NCBI RefSeq assembly: GCF_013404085.1
Contig: NZ_JABFHO010000001.1
Coordinates: 3,111,001-3,175,000, forward strand
Direction of reading: 5' to 3'
DNA: 64,000 nucleotides
From: Winogradskyella helgolandensis
GTDB taxonomy: Bacteria > Bacteroidota > Bacteroidia > Flavobacteriales > Flavobacteriaceae
Within the stretch, counting starts at the first letter, position 1, and each line of letters opens with the position of its first letter. Below the pieces are notes generated by a model. The model did not search any database and was not told the origin of the DNA. It saw only the letters and a program-made list of their open reading frames with translations. The translations under genes were made by a program, and so were the position numbers. Of the stretch, positions 8,625 to 17,952 are shown piece after piece.

Positions 8625-8820
8625 TGCAATTTATTTTACGCTAATGTAATTGTAATATTATAAAAACGAAAATGACTTACCGTATTTCCTGTTTTTACTA
8701 TTAAATATTGTTTTTTTTTGAACCTCATAATATTTAGGTAATACAATAATAACATTTTCCTCATAGAGAGTTAATTCTAGCATAACTTAAATATTAAGTT
8801 TATTAAAGTTCTTTGTTAAA

Positions 8821-9705
8821 TTGATTTTAAACCCTGTGAAAATAAGACGAAAAATAGAAATAGCAGTCATTTCAGATGTGCATCTTGGCACTTACGGTTG
8901 CCAAGCCAAACAATTATTAACGTATCTGAATAGCATTGAGCCCAAAAAACTAATCCTCAATGGTGATATAGTTGATATTTGGCAATTTAAAAAACGTTAC
9001 TTTCCTAAATCACACCTTAGCGTTATTAAGAAAATAATGGATTTTGCAGCCAATGGCACTGAGGTCATTTATATTACTGGAAATCATGATGAAATGTTAC
9101 GAAAGTTTACGGATACTGAAATAGGAAATATTTCAATTGTAAATAAATTGGTTTTAGAGCTAGACGGAAAACGTGCATGGTTTTTTCATGGTGATGTTTT
9201 TGATATTTCAATTCAAAATGCAAAATGGTTAGCTAAGCTTGGTGGTTGGGGTTATGATTTTTTAATTCTCATTAATCAATTAACAAATTGGTTTTCAGAT
9301 AAGATGGGTAAAGAGCGGTATTCGTTATCCAAAAAGATAAAAAACGGCGTAAAAGGAGCTGTAAAATATATCAGTGATTTTGAAGAAGTCGCCACGGATT
9401 TAGCAATAGAAAACGGTTATGATTATGTGATTTGTGGACACATTCACCAACCAAAAATGTTAATAAAGAAAAATAAACAAGGCAAAACAACCTATTTAAA
9501 TTCTGGCGATTGGGTGGAAAATTTCACTGCTCTAGAGTATCAATTTAAACGTTGGAAAATCTACAACTACAACGAGGATAAATTGTCCGCTTTTTATGCC
9601 GATGAAGATATTAAGGATATGGACATTAAAGATTTAATTGCAGCCATAACCATAGTGGAACAACCAAAATCTGATAAAAAGAAAAAGAATAAAGATAACG
9701 ATTAA
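8821..9705 (+). CDS. LpxH-like metallophosphoesterase (UDP-2,3-diacylglucosamine pyrophosphatase family)
   Basis: A calcineurin-like phosphoesterase with the complete metal-binding set: D19-x-H21, G48-D-x-x-D52, G87-N-H-D90, an F-H-G-D motif near residue 122, and G206-H-I-H209. The order and the central F-H-G-D-x-F-D segment match the LpxH/YbbF branch that hydrolyses UDP-2,3-diacylglucosamine in lipid A synthesis, though paralogues with other substrates exist in Bacteroidota. No ATG is available in frame upstream of the D-x-H motif; the start is TTG at 8821 or GTG at 8836. The last 30 residues are lysine-rich. Its 3' end overlaps the convergent dehydrogenase by 4 bases. Confidence 0.85.
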   Translation: MILNPVKIRRKIEIAVISDVHLGTYGCQAKQLLTYLNSIEPKKLILNGDIVDIWQFKKRYFPKSHLSVIKKIMDFAANGTEVIYITGNHDEMLRKFTDTEIGNISIVNKLVLELDGKRAWFFHGDVFDISIQNAKWLAKLGGWGYDFLILINQLTNWFSDKMGKERYSLSKKIKNGVKGAVKYISDFEEVATDLAIENGYDYVICGHIHQPKMLIKKNKQGKTTYLNSGDWVENFTALEYQFKRWKIYNYNEDKLSAFYADEDIKDMDIKDLIAAITIVEQPKSDKKKKNKDND

Positions 9706-12647
9706 AGTAGAGCGTCTTTTAATATGCTTATTGGATGCTTAGCCACTCTTCCTGTTCCGTCTTTTATTTGATGTCTACAACTTGTCCCATTTGCAGAAAT
9801 AAGCGTTTCTTTTGATGCTTTTCTAACTGAAGGAAATAAGGTTTGTTCGCCAATTGTCATACTAACATCGTAATGTTCTTTTTCATAACCAAAACTGCCA
9901 GCCATACCACAACAGCCACTAGGAATAATGGTTACTTTGTAATTTTCGGGTAAATTTAAAACGTCAAAACTCGATTTTTGATTAGACAATGCTTTTTGAT
10001 GACAATGACCATGAAACTTTATGTTTTTTGTTTCTTTAGTGAATTGGTCTGGCTTTATATGTCCTAATTCGATTTCTTGCTGAATAAATTCTTCAATTAA
10101 AAACGTGTGTTTTGCAATAGATTTAGCTCCTTCTTTATCATCCGCTAACCGAATATATTCATCTTTAAAAGTTAAAATAGCAGAAGGCTCAATACCAATT
10201 AGAGGTGTGCTTTCTGTAATGCGATATTTTAATTTTGAAACGTTTTTATTAGCTGCTTTTTTTGCGTCTGCAAGCAAGCCTTTTGAAAGCATTGCACGAC
10301 CAGATTCTGAATGTGAAATGATAGTGACTTTATAATTTAAACGGCTTAAAAGTGTAATCGCATCTTTACCTATTTCGGTATCCAAATGATTTGTAAATTC
10401 ATCATTAAACAAAATAACTTCTTTAGTGTAATTATCTGTAACTATTTTATTTTGTGAATCTTGAAATTCTTTATATAAACTTTTACTCGATATCAAAGGC
10501 AAACTTCGTTCTTTGGCAATACCACCAACAGATTTTATAATTGCACTTGTAAATCCATTAGAAAACATAAAATTAGTGAGCTTAGGAATACGACTCACAT
10601 AACCATTAATTTTATTATTATAGGCGAATAATTTGGTGCGTAAAGGCACTCCATTTGCCTTCTGATATTGGTATTGAAATTCGGCTTTTAAACTGGCCAC
10701 ATCTACACTACTTGGACACTCACTTGAACACGCTTTACAACTCAGACATAAATCGAAAACAGCTTTAAGTTCTTTGTGATCAAATTTATTTTCCTTTTCA
10801 GAGTTGGTCAAAAACTCTCGAAGTGCATTGGCTCGCCCTCTGGTTGTATCTTTTTCATTTTTAGTCGCGCGATAACTCGGACACATGGTACCACCAAATT
10901 CGGGTAATTTTCTACAATCACCTGAACCGTTACATTTCTCAGCTTCCCGCAAAATACCTTCAGAACGTGAAAAATCTAATAGAGTTTCAATTTGAGGCTC
11001 TTTTCTCCCAACTTTATAGCGTAAATTTTGATCCATTGGATAGGCATCTACAATTTTACCAGGATTAAAAATAGTATGAGGATCAAAAGCCGACTTTATA
11101 CGTTTAATAATTTTATAATTCGCCTCACCAATCATTAGAGGAATAAACTCCGCACGAACGATGCCATCTCCATGTTCGCCAGACATTGAGCCTTTATATT
11201 TCTTTACTAAATGTGCAACGTCTGTTGTGATTTTCCGGAATAACACAACGTCTTCAGGTTGTTTTAAATCTAATATTGGTCTTAAGTGCAACTCACCTGC
11301 TCCAGCATGCGCATAATAAACCGCATTTTGATTATAGGATGTCATCAGTGCTGTAAATTCAGAAATGTAATTATCCAAATCTTTTAAAGTAACTGCTGTG
11401 TCTTCAATACAAGCCACGGCTTTTTTATCTCCAATAATGTTTCCTAATAAACCTAAGCCTGCCTTTCGTAATTCTACAGATTTCTCAATGTCATCACCTC
11501 TTAAAACAGGGTTAGCATAACTAAGGTTTAATGTGTTTATAGTTATCAATAAAGCATCGATAGCTAATTGAAGCTCTTCAAGAGTATGTGCTTTAAGTTC
11601 ACACATCAAAATCGCCATAGGATTACCTACAATGAAAGCTCTGTTTTCTTGCTGTGTTTTATTGTGCTTCGTAAGATTTAATATGGAATCATCCATCATT
11701 TCACAGGTATGAAGATTATGTTTCATAACGTGGGAAACTGCCTTTAAACACCATTCAATACTTTCAAAATGAAGCGCAACCACTGCACTTTCAATTGGTG
11801 GTAAAACATCTAATTGCAACGTGATTTCTGTTGTAAACGCTAGTGTGCCTTCGCTTCCTGATAACAGTTGACACATGTTGAAATTCACACTTTGATCACG
11901 CTCAGTGACCAAATTTGAAAGTACATCAGATTTAATTAATTCATCTATAGCATAGCCTGTATTTCTGCGATGTATTTCTGGTTTAGGGAAATTATCACGA
12001 ATTTGATTTTGAACACTTTCAGGTTTTAATTCTTTATAAATAGTGCTATAAATCGCACCTTCAAGTGACTCTAATTTTAATTTTTGCTGAAATTCTTCCG
12101 ATGTAATACTCGAAAACTCAGCCTCACTTCCATCACTTAAAATGGTTTTTAGGTTTAAAACCTTATCTCGTGTTACTCCATATTGAATAGATGTGGTTCC
12201 TGATGAATTATTACCAACCATACCACCAATCATACAACGGTTAGACGTTGATGTATTTGGACCAAAAAATAAGCCGAATGGTTTTAAATAATTATTAAGT
12301 TCATCTCTTACGACTCCTGGTTGAACAGTTACGGTTTTTTCAGATTCATTAATATTAATAATTCGGGTGAAATGTTTTGAGATATCAACAACAATACCTT
12401 CTCCAACACATTGACCAGCTAATGATGTTCCGGCAGTTCTAGGAATTAAAGAGGTTTGGTTGGTTTTTGCGAATTCAATTAATAATTTTAAATCCTTATT
12501 AGTTTTTGGAATTGCAACAGCTAAAGGTAGTTTTCGATATACCGAAGCATCCGTTGCATAGAGCTTGCGCATTAAGTCATCATAATGAAACTCGCCTTCT
12601 AAGTTAAATTTTAGAGTTTTAAGTTCTTCAACGTTGATAATATGCAT
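9702..12647 (-). CDS. FAD-linked oxidase / Fe-S dehydrogenase fusion (D-lactate dehydrogenase-like)
   Basis: A 981-residue fusion. An FAD-binding PCMH domain is at about residues 20-275 (the R-T-A-G-T-S-L-A-G FAD motif), followed by the FAD-linked oxidase C-terminal domain (about 280-545). A ferredoxin-like part carries a C-x-x-C-x-x-x-C-P cluster motif near residue 633. The C-terminal CCG-type segment has H-C-H-Q near residue 880 and S-G-C-C-G near residue 907. This order matches GlcD+GlcF-type or Dld-II-type membrane-associated enzymes that oxidise D-lactate, glycolate or D-2-hydroxyglutarate and pass electrons to quinones. The substrate cannot be assigned from sequence. All cluster cysteines seem present. 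Confidence 0.9.
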   Translation of the reverse strand: MHIINVEELKTLKFNLEGEFHYDDLMRKLYATDASVYRKLPLAVAIPKTNKDLKLLIEFAKTNQTSLIPRTAGTSLAGQCVGEGIVVDISKHFTRIININESEKTVTVQPGVVRDELNNYLKPFGLFFGPNTSTSNRCMIGGMVGNNSSGTTSIQYGVTRDKVLNLKTILSDGSEAEFSSITSEEFQQKLKLESLEGAIYSTIYKELKPESVQNQIRDNFPKPEIHRRNTGYAIDELIKSDVLSNLVTERDQSVNFNMCQLLSGSEGTLAFTTEITLQLDVLPPIESAVVALHFESIEWCLKAVSHVMKHNLHTCEMMDDSILNLTKHNKTQQENRAFIVGNPMAILMCELKAHTLEELQLAIDALLITINTLNLSYANPVLRGDDIEKSVELRKAGLGLLGNIIGDKKAVACIEDTAVTLKDLDNYISEFTALMTSYNQNAVYYAHAGAGELHLRPILDLKQPEDVVLFRKITTDVAHLVKKYKGSMSGEHGDGIVRAEFIPLMIGEANYKIIKRIKSAFDPHTIFNPGKIVDAYPMDQNLRYKVGRKEPQIETLLDFSRSEGILREAEKCNGSGDCRKLPEFGGTMCPSYRATKNEKDTTRGRANALREFLTNSEKENKFDHKELKAVFDLCLSCKACSSECPSSVDVASLKAEFQYQYQKANGVPLRTKLFAYNNKINGYVSRIPKLTNFMFSNGFTSAIIKSVGGIAKERSLPLISSKSLYKEFQDSQNKIVTDNYTKEVILFNDEFTNHLDTEIGKDAITLLSRLNYKVTIISHSESGRAMLSKGLLADAKKAANKNVSKLKYRITESTPLIGIEPSAILTFKDEYIRLADDKEGAKSIAKHTFLIEEFIQQEIELGHIKPDQFTKETKNIKFHGHCHQKALSNQKSSFDVLNLPENYKVTIIPSGCCGMAGSFGYEKEHYDVSMTIGEQTLFPSVRKASKETLISANGTSCRHQIKDGTGRVAKHPISILKDALL

Positions 12648-12676
12648 AAGCGTTAATAATGGATTGATACGAGTTA

Positions 12677-12726
12677 TAATTTTGTCTTAAAAATAAGCTT
12701 CGTCATCCAATTTTGATATAATTTTG
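12677..12726 (+). promoter_or_regulatory. two tandem TAATTTTG boxes before the barrel gene
   Basis: TAATTTTG occurs at 12677-12684 and again at 12719-12726, both inside ATAATTTTGTC, 42 bases apart. Each fits TAnnTTTG. The proximal box lies 61 bases before the ATG. -33 elements are weak, so which box is used is uncertain. Confidence 0.4.
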
Positions 12727-12787
12727 TCGTTATGATGAAAAGCAATTAAATTATTGCTAAAACTAAGAATTTAAACTCAATTTTATT

Positions 12788-13270
12788 ATGAAGAAATTAT
12801 TTTTATTAGGTGTATTTGCCATAGGATTTGCAAGTTTTACTAATGCACAAGAGATCGCAGACAATGCTATTGGATTAAGATTAGGTGATAGTGATGGCTT
12901 TGGTACGGAAGTAACATATCAACGTGCACTTGGTGACAACAATAGATTAGAAGTAGATTTAGGTTGGAGAAGCGGAAATAATTATGATGGTTTTAAACTT
13001 GCAGGATTATACCAATGGGTTTGGAATATAGAAGGTGGTTTTAACTGGTACGCTGGTGCTGGTGGAGGTTTAGGTTCTTATAGCTACGATAATAACAATG
13101 GTGATGATTTTAGTGACACATTTGTGTTTGTTGCAGGTGATGTAGGAATAGAATATAGTTTTGATTTTCCTTTATTATTGTCTCTAGATTTTAGACCAGA
13201 ACTTGGTTTCGGAGATTACAATGATGATTTAGACTTTGATATTGCTTTAGGAATTAGATACCAATTTTAA
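12788..13270 (+). CDS. small outer-membrane beta-barrel protein
   Basis: A 160-residue protein with a signal peptide (residues 1-20, ending T-N-A-Q). The body is alternating hydrophobic/polar, rich in Gly, Asp, Asn, Tyr and Phe, and ends in an aromatic residue (I-R-Y-Q-F), as expected for an eight-stranded OmpW/OprF-N-like barrel. Start and end fit a complete gene. A strong terminator follows. Function within the outer membrane is unknown; porin or adhesion roles are possible. Confidence 0.8.
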   Translation: MKKLFLLGVFAIGFASFTNAQEIADNAIGLRLGDSDGFGTEVTYQRALGDNNRLEVDLGWRSGNNYDGFKLAGLYQWVWNIEGGFNWYAGAGGGLGSYSYDNNNGDDFSDTFVFVAGDVGIEYSFDFPLLLSLDFRPELGFGDYNDDLDFDIALGIRYQF

Positions 13271-13294
13271 AAAAAAGTTATAATTTATATATTG

Positions 13295-13323
13295 AAAACC
13301 ACCTTTTACGAGGTGGTTTTTTT
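13295..13323 (+). terminator. rho-independent terminator
   Basis: A 10-bp stem (13295-13304 with 13311-13320, aaaaccacct/aggtggtttt) with a 6-base loop, followed by Ts. It ends the outer-membrane barrel transcript. Confidence 0.9.
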
Positions 13324-13340
13324 GATTAATTTTAATCCCT

Positions 13341-15062
13341 ATGAAACAACTTGCAATCGTTGGCATGGGACCACGAGGTCTATACGCTTTAGAGAACTTA
13401 CTCATTGAATTGAGTAAAGCCGGCTCTCATATTGGCATACATGTTTTTGATGCCTCTAGCAACCCAGGAACTGGAAATGTATGGGATAAGTCGCAACCCG
13501 ATTCTAATTGGATTAACATAACAGAACGTGCTTTAGTTGGTATTGAAAAACGACCTGAAATAGTATATAATAATGCCATAATTGATGGGTTTCCGTCTTA
13601 TCATGAGTGGTGTCAATTTTCTCAAAAGAGGAATGAACCTGATACTTTTCCGGCACGTAACAAACTCGGGAACTATCTTAATGCGAGATACAATTCAATA
13701 GAGATTGCTTTAGAAGAATTAGAGTCTTTTAAGTTTATTAAAGCGGAAGTTAGAAACATTAATTTAAAAGATTCTAAACTAGAAATTGTAACTTATAATA
13801 ATGCTTGGACATATGATGATTTACTTCTAACCATTGGACACCAATCTACAACGCCATCTGACCAATTAAAAAAATGGCAATCGCATGTGGCATCTTATAA
13901 ATCCTTATCGCTTTATGAAAACGCTTACCCAATTACCCAACTAAAGCATGTTAAAGATAAAACGGATATCAATATAGGTTTAAGAGGTTTTGGTTTGGCT
14001 ATGGTTGACGTGATGCGTTATCTCACTATTAATGATTTTGGTAATTTTAAAGTGATTAATAAGGACACTTTTGAAACCATTTATTATAAAAGTAAAGTGC
14101 AAGACTTAAAACTAATTCCGTTTTCTTTAGACGGCTTACCCTTAGTTCCAAAACCGTTAAACGAAAGCATTGATTTATGGTACCAACCTACGAAAGAAGA
14201 ATTAGAATTTTTTAAATCTGAAATTGAAGCCGTTTCACAACAATCAACTGAAATAGATTCCATTGATTTTTTAACAGATCCTTTTGCCAAAATCACATCT
14301 CGCATCTATTTAAACTTAAAAGACAAAAGTGTTTCGCATTCATTAAGCAAAGCAGAATTAAAGGTAATTATTTTAAGTTGGTTAACTGATGAGAATTTTA
14401 GTCATCCTTTAATTCAAGATTATAATATTTCCACGTATAAGCTAATTCAGAATTATATTGATATGGCTTTAGGAACCATTCCTATTTCACTTGATTATTG
14501 TATCGGACAAGTTTGGCGTCATTGTCAGCCGACGTTGTACAAAGCTTTTTCGCATGCTAAGGTGAACAATGATATTATTGAAAAAGTGATTGCCTTAGAT
14601 GAGCGTAGCAAACGCTATTCTTACGGACCACCAATTGAAAGTATGCAGCAAGTTTTAGCATTAATTGATGCCGAAATTTTAACACTAGATTTTGTCACTG
14701 ATCCTAAAATAGACTTAGTAGCTGAAGGCTGGACCTTAACGAATTCCAAAAACGAATCCGTTACCTGCTCTGTGATGATCAATAGTGTTCTTGACGCACC
14801 AAAATTACTTGAAGTTAACACTCCTCTGATTAAAAATTTACTTCAAAATGATTTGATACAACCTATCCATTCAAAATTAGGAATTGAAACAACTTCTGAT
14901 GGTTATGTTATTACACCAGAAGATAAAGACGATGTTCCTATTGCTGTTTTAGGTCGTTTAGCAAAAGGCAGCGTGATTGGTGTCGATGCTATTTTAGAAT
15001 GTTTTGGTCCGCGTATTGAAGATTGGGCAAAAGCTTACGTAAGTCAACTAAAATCTAATTAG
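13341..15062 (+). CDS. FAD/NAD(P)-binding domain protein (NAD_binding_9 family)
   Basis: A 573-residue flavoprotein-like protein. The N-terminal dinucleotide-binding motif (I-V-G-M-G-P-R-G at residues 6-13) is followed by the family's P-G-T-G-N-V-W segment near residue 48 and an internal second Rossmann region with G-L-R-G-F-G-L-A near residue 214. The family (PF13454) is widespread but poorly characterised; members resemble lysine/ornithine N-monooxygenases and HydN-type proteins. No transmembrane segments are visible. It starts 17 bases after the terminator of the previous gene, so its promoter probably overlaps that region. The 3' end overlaps the convergent gene by 8 bases. Confidence 0.8.
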   Translation: MKQLAIVGMGPRGLYALENLLIELSKAGSHIGIHVFDASSNPGTGNVWDKSQPDSNWINITERALVGIEKRPEIVYNNAIIDGFPSYHEWCQFSQKRNEPDTFPARNKLGNYLNARYNSIEIALEELESFKFIKAEVRNINLKDSKLEIVTYNNAWTYDDLLLTIGHQSTTPSDQLKKWQSHVASYKSLSLYENAYPITQLKHVKDKTDINIGLRGFGLAMVDVMRYLTINDFGNFKVINKDTFETIYYKSKVQDLKLIPFSLDGLPLVPKPLNESIDLWYQPTKEELEFFKSEIEAVSQQSTEIDSIDFLTDPFAKITSRIYLNLKDKSVSHSLSKAELKVIILSWLTDENFSHPLIQDYNISTYKLIQNYIDMALGTIPISLDYCIGQVWRHCQPTLYKAFSHAKVNNDIIEKVIALDERSKRYSYGPPIESMQQVLALIDAEILTLDFVTDPKIDLVAEGWTLTNSKNESVTCSVMINSVLDAPKLLEVNTPLIKNLLQNDLIQPIHSKLGIETTSDGYVITPEDKDDVPIAVLGRLAKGSVIGVDAILECFGPRIEDWAKAYVSQLKSN

Positions 15063-15828
15063 GTTGCTTCTCACTTAAATATTTCCAATAGCGTTTTGGA
15101 ATATGTCTAATATGAAGTTTCATGTTTTTACGCGATTCAATGTTGGTGGCTTTAAAATAATCTTGCCATAGTTTTTGAAATTCAAATTCTTGAGTGGCGA
15201 AAAACGCATCGTCGGTTTTAGTAAAGTTGAAATTCTCAGGAAAATCCATATTTATAAGTTCTACTTTTTCTAAGTCATAAAATAATCCATAGCCACGCTT
15301 TATATCATAAATCACCCATTTTTGATCGGCATAACGTCTTTTAAAATGTTTTTCTATTAAAGGCAAGACATTAAAATCAGGTTCAATACTCGCAAAATAG
15401 ATGTCATCTTTGGTCAACCGAAAGCGCACAAAAGCTTCCATACGATGCTTTTCTCTACCTACAGATTTTGCGATTTGGGCTGTTTTTAAAATTGAAGGAT
15501 GCGAATAATCTTTATCTACTTTTTTCCTTTGCGAAAATGCATACTGTATAAAATCTAAAAGTAAATCCTCTACTCCTACTACTTCACTTAAAAAAGCATA
15601 ATATAATTGGTAACTGCCGTTAGATGACAACTTCGATTTTATGCCATTCCATACACGATTAGCTTTAATTTCATCAGTAATAATACGTTCATTCTCTGAA
15701 AACAAACCTTGTTGTACGGTAAATTCATTTTGAATGGTTACCCCTTTTAATTTGAATTCAAACACATAAAAAACTGCTGATAAAAAGCCGTCAAAAGTGC
15801 CATCGTAAATAAGATTTTTTGCTTGCAT
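15055..15828 (-). CDS. putative DNA metabolism protein (TIGR03915 / DUF4130)
   Basis: A 257-residue protein with the family opening Y-D-G-T-F-D-G-F-L-S-A-V-F and the central R-F-R-L-T-K-D-D-I-Y motif (about residue 136). Members are always encoded with a particular radical-SAM protein, which is also the case here: the radical-SAM stop codon directly abuts this ATG. In other bacteria the protein may be fused to a uracil-DNA glycosylase domain; here there is no such extension. The pair is predicted to act in DNA repair or base modification, but no reaction is established. Confidence 0.85.
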   Translation of the reverse strand: MQAKNLIYDGTFDGFLSAVFYVFEFKLKGVTIQNEFTVQQGLFSENERIITDEIKANRVWNGIKSKLSSNGSYQLYYAFLSEVVGVEDLLLDFIQYAFSQRKKVDKDYSHPSILKTAQIAKSVGREKHRMEAFVRFRLTKDDIYFASIEPDFNVLPLIEKHFKRRYADQKWVIYDIKRGYGLFYDLEKVELINMDFPENFNFTKTDDAFFATQEFEFQKLWQDYFKATNIESRKNMKLHIRHIPKRYWKYLSEKQPN

Positions 15829-17091
15829 CTATCCAAATAAACTTAATTGATTACTCAACATTTTCTGATACTTACTCGTTGAATTCTGAAGGATTAAGCC
15901 TTTTATCTTTTCTGAGGTTAAATCTCGTTTTTCAAACTGATTACTATCACAAACCATAAAGTATTGTGCTCTATTTAAAGCAACCCCTATTTTTTTTAGA
16001 TGTTCCCAATTCAATTTTCTAAAGCGTCTGGCATTTATAATTTTAAACACGGACTTCATGCCTAAACCAGGAATTCGGGCTAACATCCGCTGGTCTGCGG
16101 TATTCACATCAACAGGAAATTCATGGAGATTTCGCAAAGCCCAACTCAATTTGGGATCTACATCTAAATCTAAATTCTGATGTTGTTCGTTTAAAATTTC
16201 ACTGACATCAAAACCATAAAAACGCATTAACCAATCGGTTTGATACAATCTATTTTCCCGAAGCATCGGCACAGCGCTTCCTATTTGCGGTAAACGATTA
16301 TCATAACTTATAGGCACGTAACCCGAATAATATACACGCTTTAAATTATAGTTCTTATAAAAATGATTAGACGTTTGCATAATCTGAAAATCATTCTCAC
16401 CACTCGCTCCAATAATCATCTGAGTGCTTTGACCAGCTGGTGCAAATTTAGGTGTGCTCTTAATGATTTTCTTTTCGGCATTATATTGAATGATTTCATT
16501 TTTCACCTTAATCATCGGTTTTATAAAATCTTCACGCTTTTTATCTGGTGCTAATTTTTTGAGTCCGGCTTCTGTGGGAATTTCAATATTAACACTTAAC
16601 CGATCTGCGTATAATCCGGCTTCACGCATCAATTCATCCGAAGCTCCAGGAATAGATTTTAAATGAATATAACCGTTAAAGTTTTCTTCTAATCTTAATT
16701 TCTTCGCGACAGCCACCAAGCGTTCCATGGTGTAATCGGCACTTTTAAATATACCTGAACTTAGAAAAAGCCCTTCAATATAATTTCTACGATAAAAATT
16801 AATGGTTAGATCCACCACTTCCTGCACTTTAAAAGCAGCGCGCTTTACATCATTACTTTTTCGGGTAACACAATAAGCACAATCAAAAATGCAGTGATTA
16901 GTTAATAGAATTTTTAATAAAGATACACAGCGACCATCTTCGGTATAGGAATGACAAATTCCCATGCCTGAAGCATCTCCTAATCCTTTATTGGTATTGG
17001 CACGTTTACTTCCGCTAGACGAGCACGATACATCATACTTTGCAGCATCTGCAAGTATTTTTAATTTTTCTTGGGTACGTTGAAAAGACAA
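15829..17091 (-). CDS. radical SAM protein, putative DNA modification/repair (TIGR03916)
   Basis: A 420-residue radical-SAM enzyme with the cluster motif C67-x3-C71-x2-C74 in a C-I-F-D-C-A-Y-C context. The C-terminal third has a helix-hairpin-helix DNA-binding motif (A-R-I-P-G-L-G-M-K-S-V, about residue 341). Both match the family that is strictly paired with DUF4130 proteins. The N-terminus carries an S-C-S-S-S-G-S-K segment typical of the family. It is the first gene of a two-gene unit with no spacer. The predicted role is SAM-radical chemistry on DNA, inferred from the HhH motif and partner; substrate unknown. Confidence 0.9.
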   Translation of the reverse strand: MSFQRTQEKLKILADAAKYDVSCSSSGSKRANTNKGLGDASGMGICHSYTEDGRCVSLLKILLTNHCIFDCAYCVTRKSNDVKRAAFKVQEVVDLTINFYRRNYIEGLFLSSGIFKSADYTMERLVAVAKKLRLEENFNGYIHLKSIPGASDELMREAGLYADRLSVNIEIPTEAGLKKLAPDKKREDFIKPMIKVKNEIIQYNAEKKIIKSTPKFAPAGQSTQMIIGASGENDFQIMQTSNHFYKNYNLKRVYYSGYVPISYDNRLPQIGSAVPMLRENRLYQTDWLMRFYGFDVSEILNEQHQNLDLDVDPKLSWALRNLHEFPVDVNTADQRMLARIPGLGMKSVFKIINARRFRKLNWEHLKKIGVALNRAQYFMVCDSNQFEKRDLTSEKIKGLILQNSTSKYQKMLSNQLSLFG

Positions 17092-17287
17092 ATATTTTCC
17101 TCCTAAATCTTAAGTTAAAATCTTAAGCACAAAAATACTACACGTAATAGCTAATCCTTGCTTCATTTTGTAGCAATAAAAATATTAGAGCTTATTAATG
17201 GTCTTCAACAGGTCTGAATTCAAATGGGTTAATATTTTGATGATATCATTTAAATGCCATCAAGTTTATACCTTACTTTTCAAAAGT

Positions 17288-17884
17288 ATGAAAAACTTCA
17301 TAATCATCACCTTAATAACCTTAAACCAAACTATGAGTGCACAGCACATTATTCCTGAAGATATAAAAACGAATGTTAATAAAGCTTTAAAGTATTATCC
17401 TGAATTAGGAGATACTAATATTGAATTTCGATTTAAGAAAAATATTAAGAAATCGACGATGCAAGCTAGACCAACATTTGGCAGTTTCTTTAAAAGTAGA
17501 AAGAACAGAAATTATGTGATTCTAATTAGTGAAAAGTTTCAAATTGCAGATAAAGAGTTTTTAACTCGGCATATTCCTAACGACATTTTCATTGGATGGA
17601 TTGGTCATGAATTGGGACATATTATGGATTATCAAAACCGAAATAAGCTGAACCTCATTTGGTTTGGTCTAAAATATCTATTATCGCAAAACCATATTGT
17701 TGAGGCAGAACGCGCCGCAGATTCTTTTGCTGTAGCTCATGGCATGGAAAACTACATTCTAAAAACGAAAGACTTTATTTTGAATAATGCAGATATCACA
17801 CAATCGTATAAAGATCGGATTAAGAAATATTATTTATCGCCTGAAGAAATAATGCATTTGGTAGAAGAACGGGATTCTGAATAG
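17288..17884 (+). CDS. secreted zinc metallopeptidase-like protein (HELGH)
   Basis: A longer frame starts at 17198, but the ATG at 17288 begins a clear signal peptide (M-K-N-F-I-I-I-T-L...M-S-A-Q), giving 198 residues. The zincin motif H107-E-L-G-H111 is followed about 30 residues later by E139-A-E-R-A-A-D145, a plausible third zinc ligand of the gluzincin E-x3-D type. The small size and lack of other domains set it apart from M48 enzymes. Periplasmic or surface proteolysis is inferred; the substrate is unknown. A terminator follows directly. Confidence 0.7.
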   Translation: MKNFIIITLITLNQTMSAQHIIPEDIKTNVNKALKYYPELGDTNIEFRFKKNIKKSTMQARPTFGSFFKSRKNRNYVILISEKFQIADKEFLTRHIPNDIFIGWIGHELGHIMDYQNRNKLNLIWFGLKYLLSQNHIVEAERAADSFAVAHGMENYILKTKDFILNNADITQSYKDRIKKYYLSPEEIMHLVEERDSE

Positions 17885-17909
17885 AATTATGATGATATTT
17901 TCATGGTTT

Positions 17910-17934
17910 AACTCAATAATAATTGAGTTTTTTA
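17910..17934 (+). terminator. rho-independent terminator
   Basis: An 8-bp stem (17910-17917 with 17922-17929, aactcaat/attgagtt), 4-base loop, then a T-tract. It closes the metallopeptidase gene and lies in the short convergent gap to the GH3-like gene. Confidence 0.7.
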
Positions 17935-17952
17935 TTTTGAATAATACATAAT

